From contig JANXNM010000253.1 in assembly GCA_025354065.1 (NCBI GenBank), positions 1 to 8,556 of the forward strand: a stretch of DNA of 8,556 bases, written 5' to 3'. How positions within the stretch are numbered: the first letter of the stretch is position 1; each line of letters starts with the position of its first letter. A model generated the notes under the pieces. The model ran no database searches and had not been told where the DNA came from. It saw only the letters and a list, made by a program, of their open reading frames with translations. This document shows positions 1 through 6,453 of the stretch, piece after piece. The translations under genes and the position numbers were made by a program. Origin of the DNA: Synechococcales cyanobacterium 340R_concoct_173_sub. GTDB lineage: Bacteria > Cyanobacteriota > Cyanobacteriia > Leptolyngbyales > Leptolyngbyaceae.

Positions 1-501
1 GCAATTGCACAATCGTTACTAATCTCATTGGTAATCATGATTGCATTTAAGTCTCCATCTCCTGAAATGATTCCTTGGGCGATCGGACTAACCATCACAA
101 GTTTTCTAACTCTTCTCGCAAGTTATAGTCTGGGTCTACTCATCTCTAGTGTTGTTCAAAACATTTCCCAAGCCAATAGCGCTTTACCATTACTACTGAT
201 TCCACAAATCATTTTTTCTGGGGTTCTATTCAAAAGTGAAGGCGCATCCAAAATCATTGCTTGGTTTATGTTGAGTCGTTGGTCGATCGGTGCCTATGGT
301 GCACTGGTTAATATTAATGCACTGATTCCAGAACAAAAGAAATTCCCCGATGGTACCCTTATGCCACAACCTTTCGAGCCGAGTGCTGTCTACGATGCAA
401 CTTGGTCTAATCTTTCATTGAATTGGGGTATTTTGTTGGTTCATATTGTGGTGTGTTTGACGGCTGCGGGTTGGTTTCAGAAACGAAAGGATATTTGTTA
501 A
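1..501 (+). CDS. ABC-2 type transporter permease, C-terminal part (5' end outside window)
   Basis: The reading frame is open from base 1 to the TAA at 499-501 and gives 166 residues with no start needed inside the window, so this is the 3' end of a longer gene. The visible part is hydrophobic, with membrane segments at about residues 1-15, 30-50, 60-80 and 137-159, and a short soluble loop at about 100-135. The stretch around SALPLLLIPQIIFSGVLF and the following WFMLSRWSIGAYGAL resembles the last helices of ABC-2/ABCG-type half transporters. In cyanobacteria this permease domain is often fused behind an FHA domain and an ATP-binding cassette. That fusion is likely here but not visible. The substrate cannot be told from this end of the protein. 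The TSUP gene starts about 40 bases downstream on the same strand, so the two could be co-transcribed. Confidence 0.8.
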   Translation, partial: AIAQSLLISLVIMIAFKSPSPEMIPWAIGLTITSFLTLLASYSLGLLISSVVQNISQANSALPLLLIPQIIFSGVLFKSEGASKIIAWFMLSRWSIGAYGALVNINALIPEQKKFPDGTLMPQPFEPSAVYDATWSNLSLNWGILLVHIVVCLTAAGWFQKRKDIC

Positions 502-543
502 GTACGAATTTTGAACTAGTCCAATAAAGCTTTAGAATTGTAT

Positions 544-1434
544 ATGAATTCTTTTCTCATTTTTAGCCCAGAGACGATGGTCTTTGACCGACCGGAGGTC
601 ATCGCCTCACCATTTACTCTAATTTTATTATTGCTCGTCGGCATTGGAACGGGAACTGTCTCAGGAATTTTAGGGATTGGTGGTGGGCTATTGATTGTGC
701 CATTCTTGAGTTTGTGGAATATTCCATTAGTGCAGGCCACAGCAACGAGTTTGGTCGGAGTGTTGTTGAGTGCGATGTCAGGAAGTTGGCGTAATTGGGT
801 AAAGGGTGAATTGCGGTGGCGACAGGCGATCGTATTAGGACTCTGTGGTTTGCCGACGGCGCAGATGGGGGCTTGGGTTGCAAATCAAATGAACGATCGG
901 GTTTTGGCATTTTCGATCGCTGTATTTCTGGTGGCAATGATTTTTTTGGTGGAGTATAAGAAGCGATTGGGATCCCTAGCCCCCCTAGGTAAGGAAGGGA
1001 CCGAACCGAAGAGATTTGACTTACAACTTATCGATTCGCCCAACCTCTTAGTCCCCGTTATCCAGGGGGATTTAGGGGGATCCGTGCCGATCGGACTTAT
1101 CGCGGGATTTCTCTCAGGTCTCTTCGGAGTGGGTGGTGGTGCCGTGATGGTGCCGTTGCAAATGGTGTGGTTGGGTGAGCCGATTAAGTCTGCGGTGCGG
1201 ACGAGTTTGGGGGCGATCGTACTAATTTCAATGTCGGGACTGTGGCGTTATGCCATTCAGGGAAATGTACTGTGGGGACCGGGGATTGCGTTGGCAATTG
1301 GTGGGGCGATCGGCGCACAATTCGGCACAAGATTATTGAAGAAATTATCGAGCGATCGGGTTAATCAATTATTTCGCGCCTTATTGATTATCTTGTCGAT
1401 TTATATGACTTGGCGCGGGATTCGAGGACGGTAG
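544..1434 (+). CDS. TSUP family (TauE/SafE) membrane permease with an in-frame repeat insertion
   Basis: This is an integral membrane protein of the sulfite exporter TauE/SafE (TSUP) family, whose members move small anions such as sulfite or sulfonates. The substrate here is unknown. The family's two-fold repeat is visible: GILGIGGG at residues 41-48 and GLFGVGGG at 192-199, each followed by a hydrophobic, proline-ending helix. Between the halves, residues 143-180 are hydrophilic and are encoded by a 114-bp inverted-repeat element. Without them the protein is about 258 residues, the usual TSUP size; with them it is 296. ATG 544 is chosen as start. TTG 538 lies two codons upstream in frame, and ATG 577, which removes the first 11 residues, is equally possible; none has a clear ribosome binding site. 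The last 54 bases overlap the convergent def gene. Confidence 0.88.
   Translation: MNSFLIFSPETMVFDRPEVIASPFTLILLLLVGIGTGTVSGILGIGGGLLIVPFLSLWNIPLVQATATSLVGVLLSAMSGSWRNWVKGELRWRQAIVLGLCGLPTAQMGAWVANQMNDRVLAFSIAVFLVAMIFLVEYKKRLGSLAPLGKEGTEPKRFDLQLIDSPNLLVPVIQGDLGGSVPIGLIAGFLSGLFGVGGGAVMVPLQMVWLGEPIKSAVRTSLGAIVLISMSGLWRYAIQGNVLWGPGIALAIGGAIGAQFGTRLLKKLSSDRVNQLFRALLIILSIYMTWRGIRGR
970..1083. repeat. 114-bp imperfect inverted-repeat element inserted in frame in the TSUP gene
   Basis: The segment begins and ends with GGATCC (970-975 and 1078-1083). The left arm (970-1001) and the reverse complement of the right arm (1051-1083) align over about 32 bases with a few gaps; both share GGATCC, a CTA-plus-C-run block, a GGTAA/GATAA block and GGGAC or GGGGAC. 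The middle, 1002-1050, is unpaired. The length is exactly 38 codons, so the reading frame is kept, and it encodes residues 143-180, including VPVIQGDLGGS. From memory, C-rich and G-rich palindromes of this kind, built around CCCCCTAAATCCCCC, are dispersed in many cyanobacterial genomes and give similar peptides when they land inside genes. Copy number in this genome cannot be seen from one window. Confidence 0.72.
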
Positions 1435-1980
1435 AGATTGATTGTTATCAGTATCAGGAAACATAATTTTAAATTCTTCGGCAGTGACCCGATCGCTTTC
1501 GCATTCCAATCGATCGAGAAATACTAATCCCTGCAAATGATCGTATTCATGTTGAAAAATTCGGGCAACAAAATCAGTAAATAGTGTTTGAACAATTGCT
1601 CCAGTACGATCGGTATATTCAACCGTAATTGATTGATGTCGAGGAACAAATCCGCGATATTGAGGCACACTCAGACAGCCCTCCCAGCCTTTTTCCATTT
1701 CAGACGATCGATCGATAATTTTGGGATTAATGAGGGCGATCGGTTCCATTTCAGGTGCATCAGGATAGCGGGGCGTAGGACGAGATGCCATGATCATAAT
1801 TTGCAATGATTCATTTACTTGGGGCGCTGCAAGGCCCACACCATTGGCCGATCGGAGGGTCGTTAAAAGGTCGTCAATCAAAGTTTGCAGTACAGGATTA
1901 TTGAAATCGGTGACGGGACTCGCAGTTTGGCGGAGTGTAGGATGGTCTAGATGAAGAATTGAACGGATTGAATTCAACAT
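1381..1980 (-). CDS. def: Peptide deformylase
   Basis: Peptide deformylase removes the formyl group from the N-terminal methionine of nascent proteins, using a metal ion in the active site. All three family motifs are present and intact: GVGLAAPQ at residues 47-54, EGCLS at 100-104 with metal ligand Cys102, and HEYDH at 144-148 with ligands His144 and His148 and catalytic Glu145. The 199-residue length is slightly over the usual size because of a polar tail after about residue 175. The last 17 codons and the stop lie inside the 3' end of the convergent TSUP gene. The start is the ATG read from 1980 downward; no ribosome binding site precedes it, and the sequence in front is AT-rich. This is an ordinary housekeeping gene, probably transcribed alone from the divergent spacer before the pirin gene. 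Confidence 0.96.
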   Translation of the reverse strand: MLNSIRSILHLDHPTLRQTASPVTDFNNPVLQTLIDDLLTTLRSANGVGLAAPQVNESLQIMIMASRPTPRYPDAPEMEPIALINPKIIDRSSEMEKGWEGCLSVPQYRGFVPRHQSITVEYTDRTGAIVQTLFTDFVARIFQHEYDHLQGLVFLDRLECESDRVTAEEFKIMFPDTDNNQSLPSSNPAPSHINRQDNQ

Positions 1981-2171
1981 TTAAAATTGTATAATATGGC
2001 TAAAGCGACTACAATCTTAGCAGATGTCTGATAAATCATAGTTATTTAACTGTATTCTTGAAATTTGTCAAAATCAATCACTGTGTATCGCACATGACAA
2101 ACGAGCTATGCCTCTGATAGGTTAGTCATCTCTGAGTTTAGAATTTATTCAATTGAGGTTGATCTTTTCCT
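1981..2171. promoter_or_regulatory. Divergent spacer between def and the pirin gene
   Basis: This 191-bp AT-rich gap must hold promoters for def (leftward) and the pirin gene (rightward). On the minus strand a TATTAT box (1991-1996) lies about 10 bases from the def start, which would make the def message nearly leaderless. The same spot reads TATAAT on the plus strand (1990-1995), but that is about 175 bases from the pirin start. No well-spaced -35/-10 pair is convincing in either direction. A GAGG at 2155-2158, 13 bases before the pirin ATG, is a weak, rather distant ribosome binding site. Confidence 0.35.
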
Positions 2172-2882
2172 ATGATTACTATCCGTAGTACCCACGATCG
2201 TGGCGCAGTTAATATTGGTTGGCTGGATAGTCGCCACACCTTTTCCTTTGGTAGTTATTCTGATCCAAACCATATGGGATTTGCAACCTTGCGGGTCATC
2301 AATGAAGATAAAGTTGCTCCTGGACAAGGCTTCCAAACCCATAGTCATCGAGATATGGAGATTGTTACCTATGTTCTCGATGGAGCATTAGAACATAAAG
2401 ATAGTTTGGGGACGAGTTCAATTATTCGGCCTGGTGATGTGCAACGCATGACCGCTGGAAACGGCATTACCCATAGTGAATTTAATAGTTCTAAAACTGA
2501 TCCAGTTCACCTATTACAAATCTGGATTTTGCCCGATCGCACTAATCTAGAGCCGGGTTATGAACAAAAGAATTTTCCTCAACCCGATCGGTCGGGCAAA
2601 CTTTGTCTAGTGGGTTCTCATAATGGTCGAGAGGGATCAATTGTAATTCATCAAGACATTGATTTTTACTCAACCTCACTCCAATTCGGTGAACACGTGA
2701 GTCATACTCTGGCAACCGATCGCATGATTTGGGTGCAGGTTGCAAGTGGTACTGTTCAACTGAATGGACAGGCGCTCGTAGCGGGTGATGGTGCAGCGAT
2801 CGAGCAGGAATCTCTCGTCACATTAGAAGCCACTACTAATGATTCAGAAGTACTTCTATTTGACATGGCGAAGAACCGCTAG
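2172..2882 (+). CDS. Pirin family bicupin protein (YhhW-like)
   Basis: This is a complete pirin-family protein of 236 residues, the size of the short bacterial YhhW type. Two cupin folds are expected. The N-terminal one carries the full metal site: His57 and His59 in THSHRDME, His101 and Glu103 in GITHSEF, the same spacing and numbering known for YhhW and human pirin. RPGDVQRMTAGNGITHSE (residues 86-103) is the family signature. Some homologues show quercetin 2,3-dioxygenase activity in vitro, but the physiological substrate is generally unknown, so no reaction is assigned. The C-terminal half (about 120-236) is the second, metal-free cupin. The ATG at 2172 aligns with the family N-terminus (the MITIRS start and the RHTFSFGSY motif). 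The gene appears to be transcribed alone and is followed by a hairpin at 2895-2924. Confidence 0.95.
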   Translation: MITIRSTHDRGAVNIGWLDSRHTFSFGSYSDPNHMGFATLRVINEDKVAPGQGFQTHSHRDMEIVTYVLDGALEHKDSLGTSSIIRPGDVQRMTAGNGITHSEFNSSKTDPVHLLQIWILPDRTNLEPGYEQKNFPQPDRSGKLCLVGSHNGREGSIVIHQDIDFYSTSLQFGEHVSHTLATDRMIWVQVASGTVQLNGQALVAGDGAAIEQESLVTLEATTNDSEVLLFDMAKNR

Positions 2883-2894
2883 AGGTGGTTGGGG

Positions 2895-2924
2895 CGATCG
2901 TGAATCTATGGAGGTTTACGATCG
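2895..2924 (+). terminator. Hairpin downstream of the pirin gene, possible terminator
   Basis: The arms 2895-2904 and 2915-2924 pair over 10 bp with one G-T wobble, around a 10-base loop. Both arms contain the CGATCG core. The sequence behind it (TTAATATTTCTTCTCT) is T-rich but lacks an unbroken T run. It sits 12 bases after the pirin stop codon, which suits a transcription terminator or a message-stabilising 3' hairpin. Confidence 0.45.
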
Positions 2925-3037
2925 TTAATATTTCTTCTCTGGGATTTTATGTCTCAATATGAACTTAAAATATGAAACTTCCACCCCGGAGGAAACCGAT
3001 CGGCTGAATAATATAGTTTGAAAATTGCGGATTTTAT

Positions 3038-3388
3038 ATGGAGAATTTTGCACTGAATAAAGTAGCTCACTATCGCCAGATCATTCAAGAAATACTGACG
3101 GAACATAGTCTAATTCAGTATGCCTATGGCGAAATTGAAATGGAGACATTATTTGATCTGGTCAGCGATCGTTATCAAGTGCTTCGCGCAGGCTGGCTTC
3201 AGAAACAGCGAGTCTATGGCGCACTCATTCATATTGATCTAAAAGGTGAAAAACTCTGGATTCAGTATGATGGCACTGAAGTCGGGGTCGCCAATGAACT
3301 CGTTGAAAAAGGTATTCCCAAAGATGCGATCGTTCTTGCGTACCATTCACCATTCCTGCGTCAATACGATGGATTTGCCGTGAATTAA
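3038..3388 (+). CDS. xisI: XisI family protein, stand-alone
   Basis: This 116-residue protein has the full length and sequence pattern of the XisI family: the N-terminal ALNKVAHYRQIIQEILTEHS helix, YGEIEMETLFD (about 30-40), a VYGALIHIDLKGEKLWIQYDGTE core (about 59-81) and an ELVEKGIPKDAIVLAYHSP segment (about 88-105). XisI was named in Anabaena, where it acts with XisH and XisF in excision of the fdxN element during heterocyst formation. Most family members occur outside such elements and their function is not known. The usual partner xisH is not next to it: upstream is the pirin gene, and the 155-bp gap is too small for it. No recombinase or element border is visible either. Hence the family name is secure but a role in DNA excision here is not. 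The start is ATG 3038, with no clear ribosome binding site. Confidence 0.88.
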   Translation: MENFALNKVAHYRQIIQEILTEHSLIQYAYGEIEMETLFDLVSDRYQVLRAGWLQKQRVYGALIHIDLKGEKLWIQYDGTEVGVANELVEKGIPKDAIVLAYHSPFLRQYDGFAVN

Positions 3389-3402
3389 ACGATCGAAACC
3401 AC

Positions 3403-3436
3403 AAAAAATCCGACCGTACCCAAAAGCAAGATCGGA
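3403..3436 (-). terminator. Rho-independent terminator of the trypsin/PDZ protease gene
   Basis: Read on the minus strand, TCCGATC pairs with GGTCGGA (7 bp with one wobble; plus-strand arms 3430-3436 and 3409-3415) around a 14-base loop, and six T residues follow directly (plus-strand A run 3403-3408). It lies about 30 bases beyond the protease stop codon. On the plus strand no T run follows the hairpin, so it does not obviously serve the convergent xisI gene. Confidence 0.65.
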
Positions 3437-3464
3437 CCTATTTACAAGCTGAACTTCAAATCAA

Positions 3465-4703
3465 TTATTCGCGACCCGCATTCACCGGGAAGGCACCAGG
3501 TTTCACATTGACAGACATCAATTGACCCGCACGATTAACCTCGATCGCTAGATCACCACCGACCGAACTAGCCTCAACTCCTTGCTGAACCTGTTCTGCT
3601 GTCTCAACCGACTTACCGCCGACTTTTTTAATCACATCACCCGCTTTTAATCCACCTTGAGCAGCAGGCGAAGAACTCTCAACTTTGAATACTAAAACAC
3701 CACGATCGTCTTTCACATCAAGATTTGCATTTGGATCTTGATTAATTTCTTTTTTCAAATCGGGAGTCAATGTCGTCATGCGAATTCCTAAATAAGGATG
3801 ATTCACTTTTCCATTGCTCATCAATTGTTCTGCAATCCGTTTTGCTGTCTTAATCGGAATCGCAAACCCTAATCCTTGAGCGCCGCCCCCAATGATTGCT
3901 GTATTCATCCCAATCACTTCACCCCGTTGATTCAGTAATGGTCCACCAGAATTACCCGGATTAATCGCCGCATCGGTTTGAATGAACCCGACTCGCTTAT
4001 CTGGAACACCCACTTGAGAACTCGATCGGCCCGTGGCACTAATAATTCCCGCTGTAACCGTATTATCGAGACCTAAAGGATTCCCAATAGCGATCGCCCA
4101 TTCCCCAGGCCGCAACCCATCAGAATCTCCTAGATTAACTATGGGAAGATTGCGTTCATTAACTCGAATCACTGCCACATCCGTCAGCGAATCGACACCC
4201 AAAACTTTTCCAGAAATTTTTCGACCATCTCGCAAGACCACTTCAACCGTCTCCGCCCCCGCAACTACATGAGCATTGGTCATGATCAAACCATCGTTGC
4301 TGTAAATGAAGCCAGATCCAGTACCTTTCTGAACGCGCTCTTGGGGTTGCGGTTGGTCCGGCATTTCCCCAAAAAACCGTTTGAACATTGGATTGTCAGA
4401 AAAATCAGGTCGTCCGCTACTCTTAATCGTGCGGGAAGCATTGATACGAACTACGGCAGGGCCAACTCGTTCCGCAGCATCTGCAATGAAATTAGACTCC
4501 CCCGCCAAGGCCCCAGGACGGTTTTGAGCGATGACGGAGGGATTGGGGGAAGAATTACTGCTTTGGGCGATCGCGGGAGACTGTTGCATCACACGACCAC
4601 CAAATAATGTCACCCCAGCACCAATTAAAGGAAGGGTCGCGTACAGGGCCACTTTCTGAAGCATGTGAGATTTCGGGTTTGGGGCTTTATTCGGGGTCAT
4701 CAT
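3465..4703 (-). CDS. Trypsin-like serine protease with PDZ domain (HhoA/HhoB/HtrA, Deg family)
   Basis: This is a Deg/HtrA-type protease acting in the periplasm, thylakoid lumen or plasma membrane on misfolded proteins. The catalytic triad is complete: His145 in TNAHVVAGA, Asp175 in LTDVAVI, and Ser252 in NPGNSGGP. A single PDZ domain follows from YLGIRM at about residue 304 to about 400. Residues 15-39 form a hydrophobic segment after a basic stretch, and SPAIAQ at 42-47 could be a signal peptidase site after Ala46, so the mature protein is exported or anchored. The Gln/Pro-rich linker around 110-125 before the protease domain is typical of cyanobacterial members. At 412 residues it has the normal length of the three-member HhoA/HhoB/HtrA group; which paralogue it is cannot be decided by eye. 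Two adjacent ATG codons (4703 and 4700 downward) are possible starts, and neither has a good ribosome binding site. Confidence 0.95.
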   Translation of the reverse strand: MMTPNKAPNPKSHMLQKVALYATLPLIGAGVTLFGGRVMQQSPAIAQSSNSSPNPSVIAQNRPGALAGESNFIADAAERVGPAVVRINASRTIKSSGRPDFSDNPMFKRFFGEMPDQPQPQERVQKGTGSGFIYSNDGLIMTNAHVVAGAETVEVVLRDGRKISGKVLGVDSLTDVAVIRVNERNLPIVNLGDSDGLRPGEWAIAIGNPLGLDNTVTAGIISATGRSSSQVGVPDKRVGFIQTDAAINPGNSGGPLLNQRGEVIGMNTAIIGGGAQGLGFAIPIKTAKRIAEQLMSNGKVNHPYLGIRMTTLTPDLKKEINQDPNANLDVKDDRGVLVFKVESSSPAAQGGLKAGDVIKKVGGKSVETAEQVQQGVEASSVGGDLAIEVNRAGQLMSVNVKPGAFPVNAGRE

Positions 4704-4961
4704 GGCGGCACAGCTCGTAAAGGGTGATTGAGGACAGATTGACCTAGTTTAACAAGGGATTGAGTGATTTGCGACCGATTACTTAGCGATTAACGTAAAT
4801 TCAATAAGTTTCACGGTCTTTTCGCATACTACTGACTTTAATTAAGCCGTGTGGCGATCGCACGTCGCAGGCATGGCATCTTTGTTACAGCTAGTTTTTT
4901 AATTACGTAAATAAGCTGGATACTAGTCCTGATTAGGATTTTGGGCCTTGTCACAGCGACT

Positions 4962-4986
4962 TCATATCGGCATCATATCGTTGACA
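4962..4986 (+). promoter_or_regulatory. Tandem TCATATCG repeat abutting a TTGACA -35-like box
   Basis: TCATATCG occurs at 4962-4969 and again at 4973-4980, a period of 11 bases or about one helical turn. The second copy ends exactly where TTGACA (4981-4986) begins. This is the arrangement expected of an activator or response-regulator site next to a -35 box. No good -10 box lies at the usual 16-18 base spacing (CAGTTT at 17, TTTACA at 20), so the promoter would be weak or activator-dependent. Confidence 0.35.
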
Positions 4987-5033
4987 ACTCAGCGACCTAT
5001 TCTCAGTTTACAGGTGAATGAATGACGAAGGCA

Positions 5034-5083
5034 GGCAGGTTAATCTCGCGCTAAAATGTGAGTGACCTGCCCTTTTTATTTTT
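5034..5083 (+). terminator. Two-part hairpin with T-rich tail upstream of the DAHP synthase gene
   Basis: The outer stem pairs GGCAGGT (5034-5040) with ACCTGCC (5065-5071). An inner stem pairs CTCGC with GTGAG (5 bp, one wobble) around an 8-base loop. A tail of five T, A and five T follows from 5073. This is a good intrinsic terminator on the plus strand, yet no plus-strand gene precedes it in the spacer; the only gene to the left runs the other way. It must therefore end a small transcript or act in a DAHP synthase leader that starts about 70 bases upstream. Confidence 0.55.
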
Positions 5084-5219
5084 GTCTTTAAGAAAGCAGA
5101 GGAAATTCTTTACGAAGGGACGATCGCGATTTAGTAGATAATTATAAACGGTCCATTTTGGGAAGATTGATGCGACGATCGCGAGTCTTATTTCCCATGC
5201 TTCACCTAAGATTAGAGCT

Positions 5220-6278
5220 ATGTATAGAACCAGTGATTTGCATGTTGTTGAGACTCGGGCATTAATGACGCCAGAACAATTGAAATTAGAATTTCCGATG
5301 ACTGATAAGGCCTCGGAAGTCGTAACCAGTACCCGCGAACGAATCCGTAAAATCCTTGGACAAAAAGACGATCGTCTCCTCGTGATCGTTGGGCCTTGCT
5401 CTATCCATGACGTAAAAGCGGCTCGGGAATATGCGGAAAAGTTGGCTCCCCTGCGACACGAATTGCGAGACAAATTGGAAATTGTGATGCGGGTCTATTT
5501 TGAAAAACCTCGCACAACAACGGGCTGGAAGGGCTTGATTAACGATCCCCACCTGAATGAATCCTATGACATCAATACGGGATTGCGGACAGCGCGGAAG
5601 CTGCTGCTGGATCTAGCTGAGATGGACATGCCCAGTGCGACGGAATTGCTGGATCCGATTATTCCGCAGTATATTGCTGACGTGATTTCTTGGAGTGCTA
5701 TTGGAGCGAGGACGACCGAAAGTCAAACTCACCGCGAAATGGCTTCGGGACTATCGATGCCTGTCGGGTTCAAGAATGGGACAGACGGCGGGTTTGATGT
5801 AGCGATTAATGCAGTTCTTTCGGCAAGTCATCCCCATCATTTCCTGGGCATTGATGTCGAAGGTCGCGCTAGCATTGTTAAGACAACGGGCAATCCTGAC
5901 TGTCATTTAGTGTTGCGCGGTGGCAAGGATGGGGCGAACTTTAGCTTTGCCGCAATGGAGAAAGCAGCCATCCAAATGAAGCGCCAGGGATTGTGTGAAC
6001 GATCGATGGTGGATTGTAGTCATGGCAACAGTTCAAAAGACTATCGCAATCAACCGCTTGTGTTAGCTGATTTGGCCAAGCAATTGAACGACGGCACGCC
6101 CTATTTGATGGGGGTGATGATTGAGAGTCATTTGGTTGCTGGAAACCAGTCGATTCCTGATGATTTGTCGAAGTTGACCTACGGCCAAAGCGTCACTGAT
6201 GCCTGTGTTGATTTCGAGACGACGGTGGATATGCTGCGATCGTTGGCGGCGGCGGTGAAGGTAAGGGAAAAGGTTTAG
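5220..6278 (+). CDS. Class I 3-deoxy-7-phosphoheptulonate (DAHP) synthase
   Basis: This enzyme joins phosphoenolpyruvate and erythrose 4-phosphate to DAHP, the entry step of the shikimate pathway for Phe, Tyr, Trp, folate and quinones. At 352 residues it has the length of the AroF/AroG/AroH group (class I alpha) and aligns with E. coli AroG from the first residues, which supports ATG 5220. The metal ligands are in place: Cys60 in VGPCSIHD, His268 in DCSHGN, Glu302 in MIESH and Asp327 in VTDAC. The substrate-binding residues Arg91, Lys96, Lys185 (PVGFKNGTDG) and Arg233 are also present. These enzymes are usually feedback-inhibited by an aromatic amino acid; which one cannot be read here, so aroF, aroG or aroH is not chosen. 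AGAG at 5214-5217 lies too near the ATG to be a good ribosome binding site. The gene stands alone and converges on rpaB. Confidence 0.95.
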   Translation: MYRTSDLHVVETRALMTPEQLKLEFPMTDKASEVVTSTRERIRKILGQKDDRLLVIVGPCSIHDVKAAREYAEKLAPLRHELRDKLEIVMRVYFEKPRTTTGWKGLINDPHLNESYDINTGLRTARKLLLDLAEMDMPSATELLDPIIPQYIADVISWSAIGARTTESQTHREMASGLSMPVGFKNGTDGGFDVAINAVLSASHPHHFLGIDVEGRASIVKTTGNPDCHLVLRGGKDGANFSFAAMEKAAIQMKRQGLCERSMVDCSHGNSSKDYRNQPLVLADLAKQLNDGTPYLMGVMIESHLVAGNQSIPDDLSKLTYGQSVTDACVDFETTVDMLRSLAAAVKVREKV

Positions 6279-6332
6279 TGTGAAGGATTAGTGTGAATCC
6301 AGATCTAGCAGACTGCGACTGAAATGTAGGTC

Positions 6333-6383
6333 AAAAAAAGGTACCTCTGAGATTAAGAAAATAAATTCTTTGTCCCAGAGGTA
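6333..6383 (-). terminator. Rho-independent terminator of rpaB
   Basis: The outer arms TACCTCTG (6342-6349) and CAGAGGTA (6376-6383) pair perfectly over 8 bp. Inside, a symmetric 5-by-5 internal loop is followed by an inner stem AAGAA (6355-6359) with TTCTT (6366-6370) and a 6-base loop. On the minus strand the structure is followed by CC and seven T residues (plus-strand A run 6333-6339), so it terminates rpaB, whose stop codon is about 70 bases upstream. No T run follows on the plus strand for the DAHP synthase gene. Confidence 0.75.
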
Positions 6384-6453
6384 ACTTCGACTATTACTCG
6401 GATTTTAATCGCGGATGACTTAATAGCTTGCTTTAAGCCTTAATCACAACCTG

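Larger units (their letters stand above)
4704..5219. promoter_or_regulatory. 516-bp divergent spacer between the protease and DAHP synthase genes
   Basis: No long coding frame with family resemblance is seen here. The left part should hold the leftward promoter of the protease gene; a minus-strand TTGAAT (4797-4802) with TAATCG 17 bases downstream is a weak candidate. A GCGATCGC copy lies at 4854-4861 and an 8-bp palindrome TTACGTAA at 4903-4910. The right part holds the TCATATCG direct repeat (4962-4980), a TTGACA box (4981-4986) and a two-part hairpin with a T-rich tail (5034-5083). A further AT-rich stretch, GATAATTATAAA at 5137-5148, is the likeliest -10 region for a promoter close to the DAHP synthase start. 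The spacer is long for two housekeeping genes, which itself suggests regulation or a small transcript. Confidence 0.5.

Noticed and set aside
2883..3037. Possible remnant of xisH before xisI
   Set aside because: In three frames the gap gives only very short peptides (for example MSQYELKI from 2949), none resembling the XisH N-terminus, and it is too short for that gene.
4033..4607. Two plus-strand open frames opposite the trypsin/PDZ protease gene
   Set aside because: They lie wholly antisense to a gene with complete catalytic motifs, show no recognisable domain, and are explained by its codon composition.
5018..5065. Short plus-strand frames (15 codons from 5018, 10 codons from 5022) behind an AGGTGA, overlapping the hairpin upstream of the DAHP synthase gene; possible leader peptide
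   Set aside because: Neither contains Phe, Tyr or Trp codons, so a classical aromatic amino-acid attenuator is not supported. Length and composition are no better than chance.
5051..5552. Minus-strand frames over the start of the DAHP synthase gene
   Set aside because: They are antisense to the conserved N-terminal half of the synthase and have no family resemblance.
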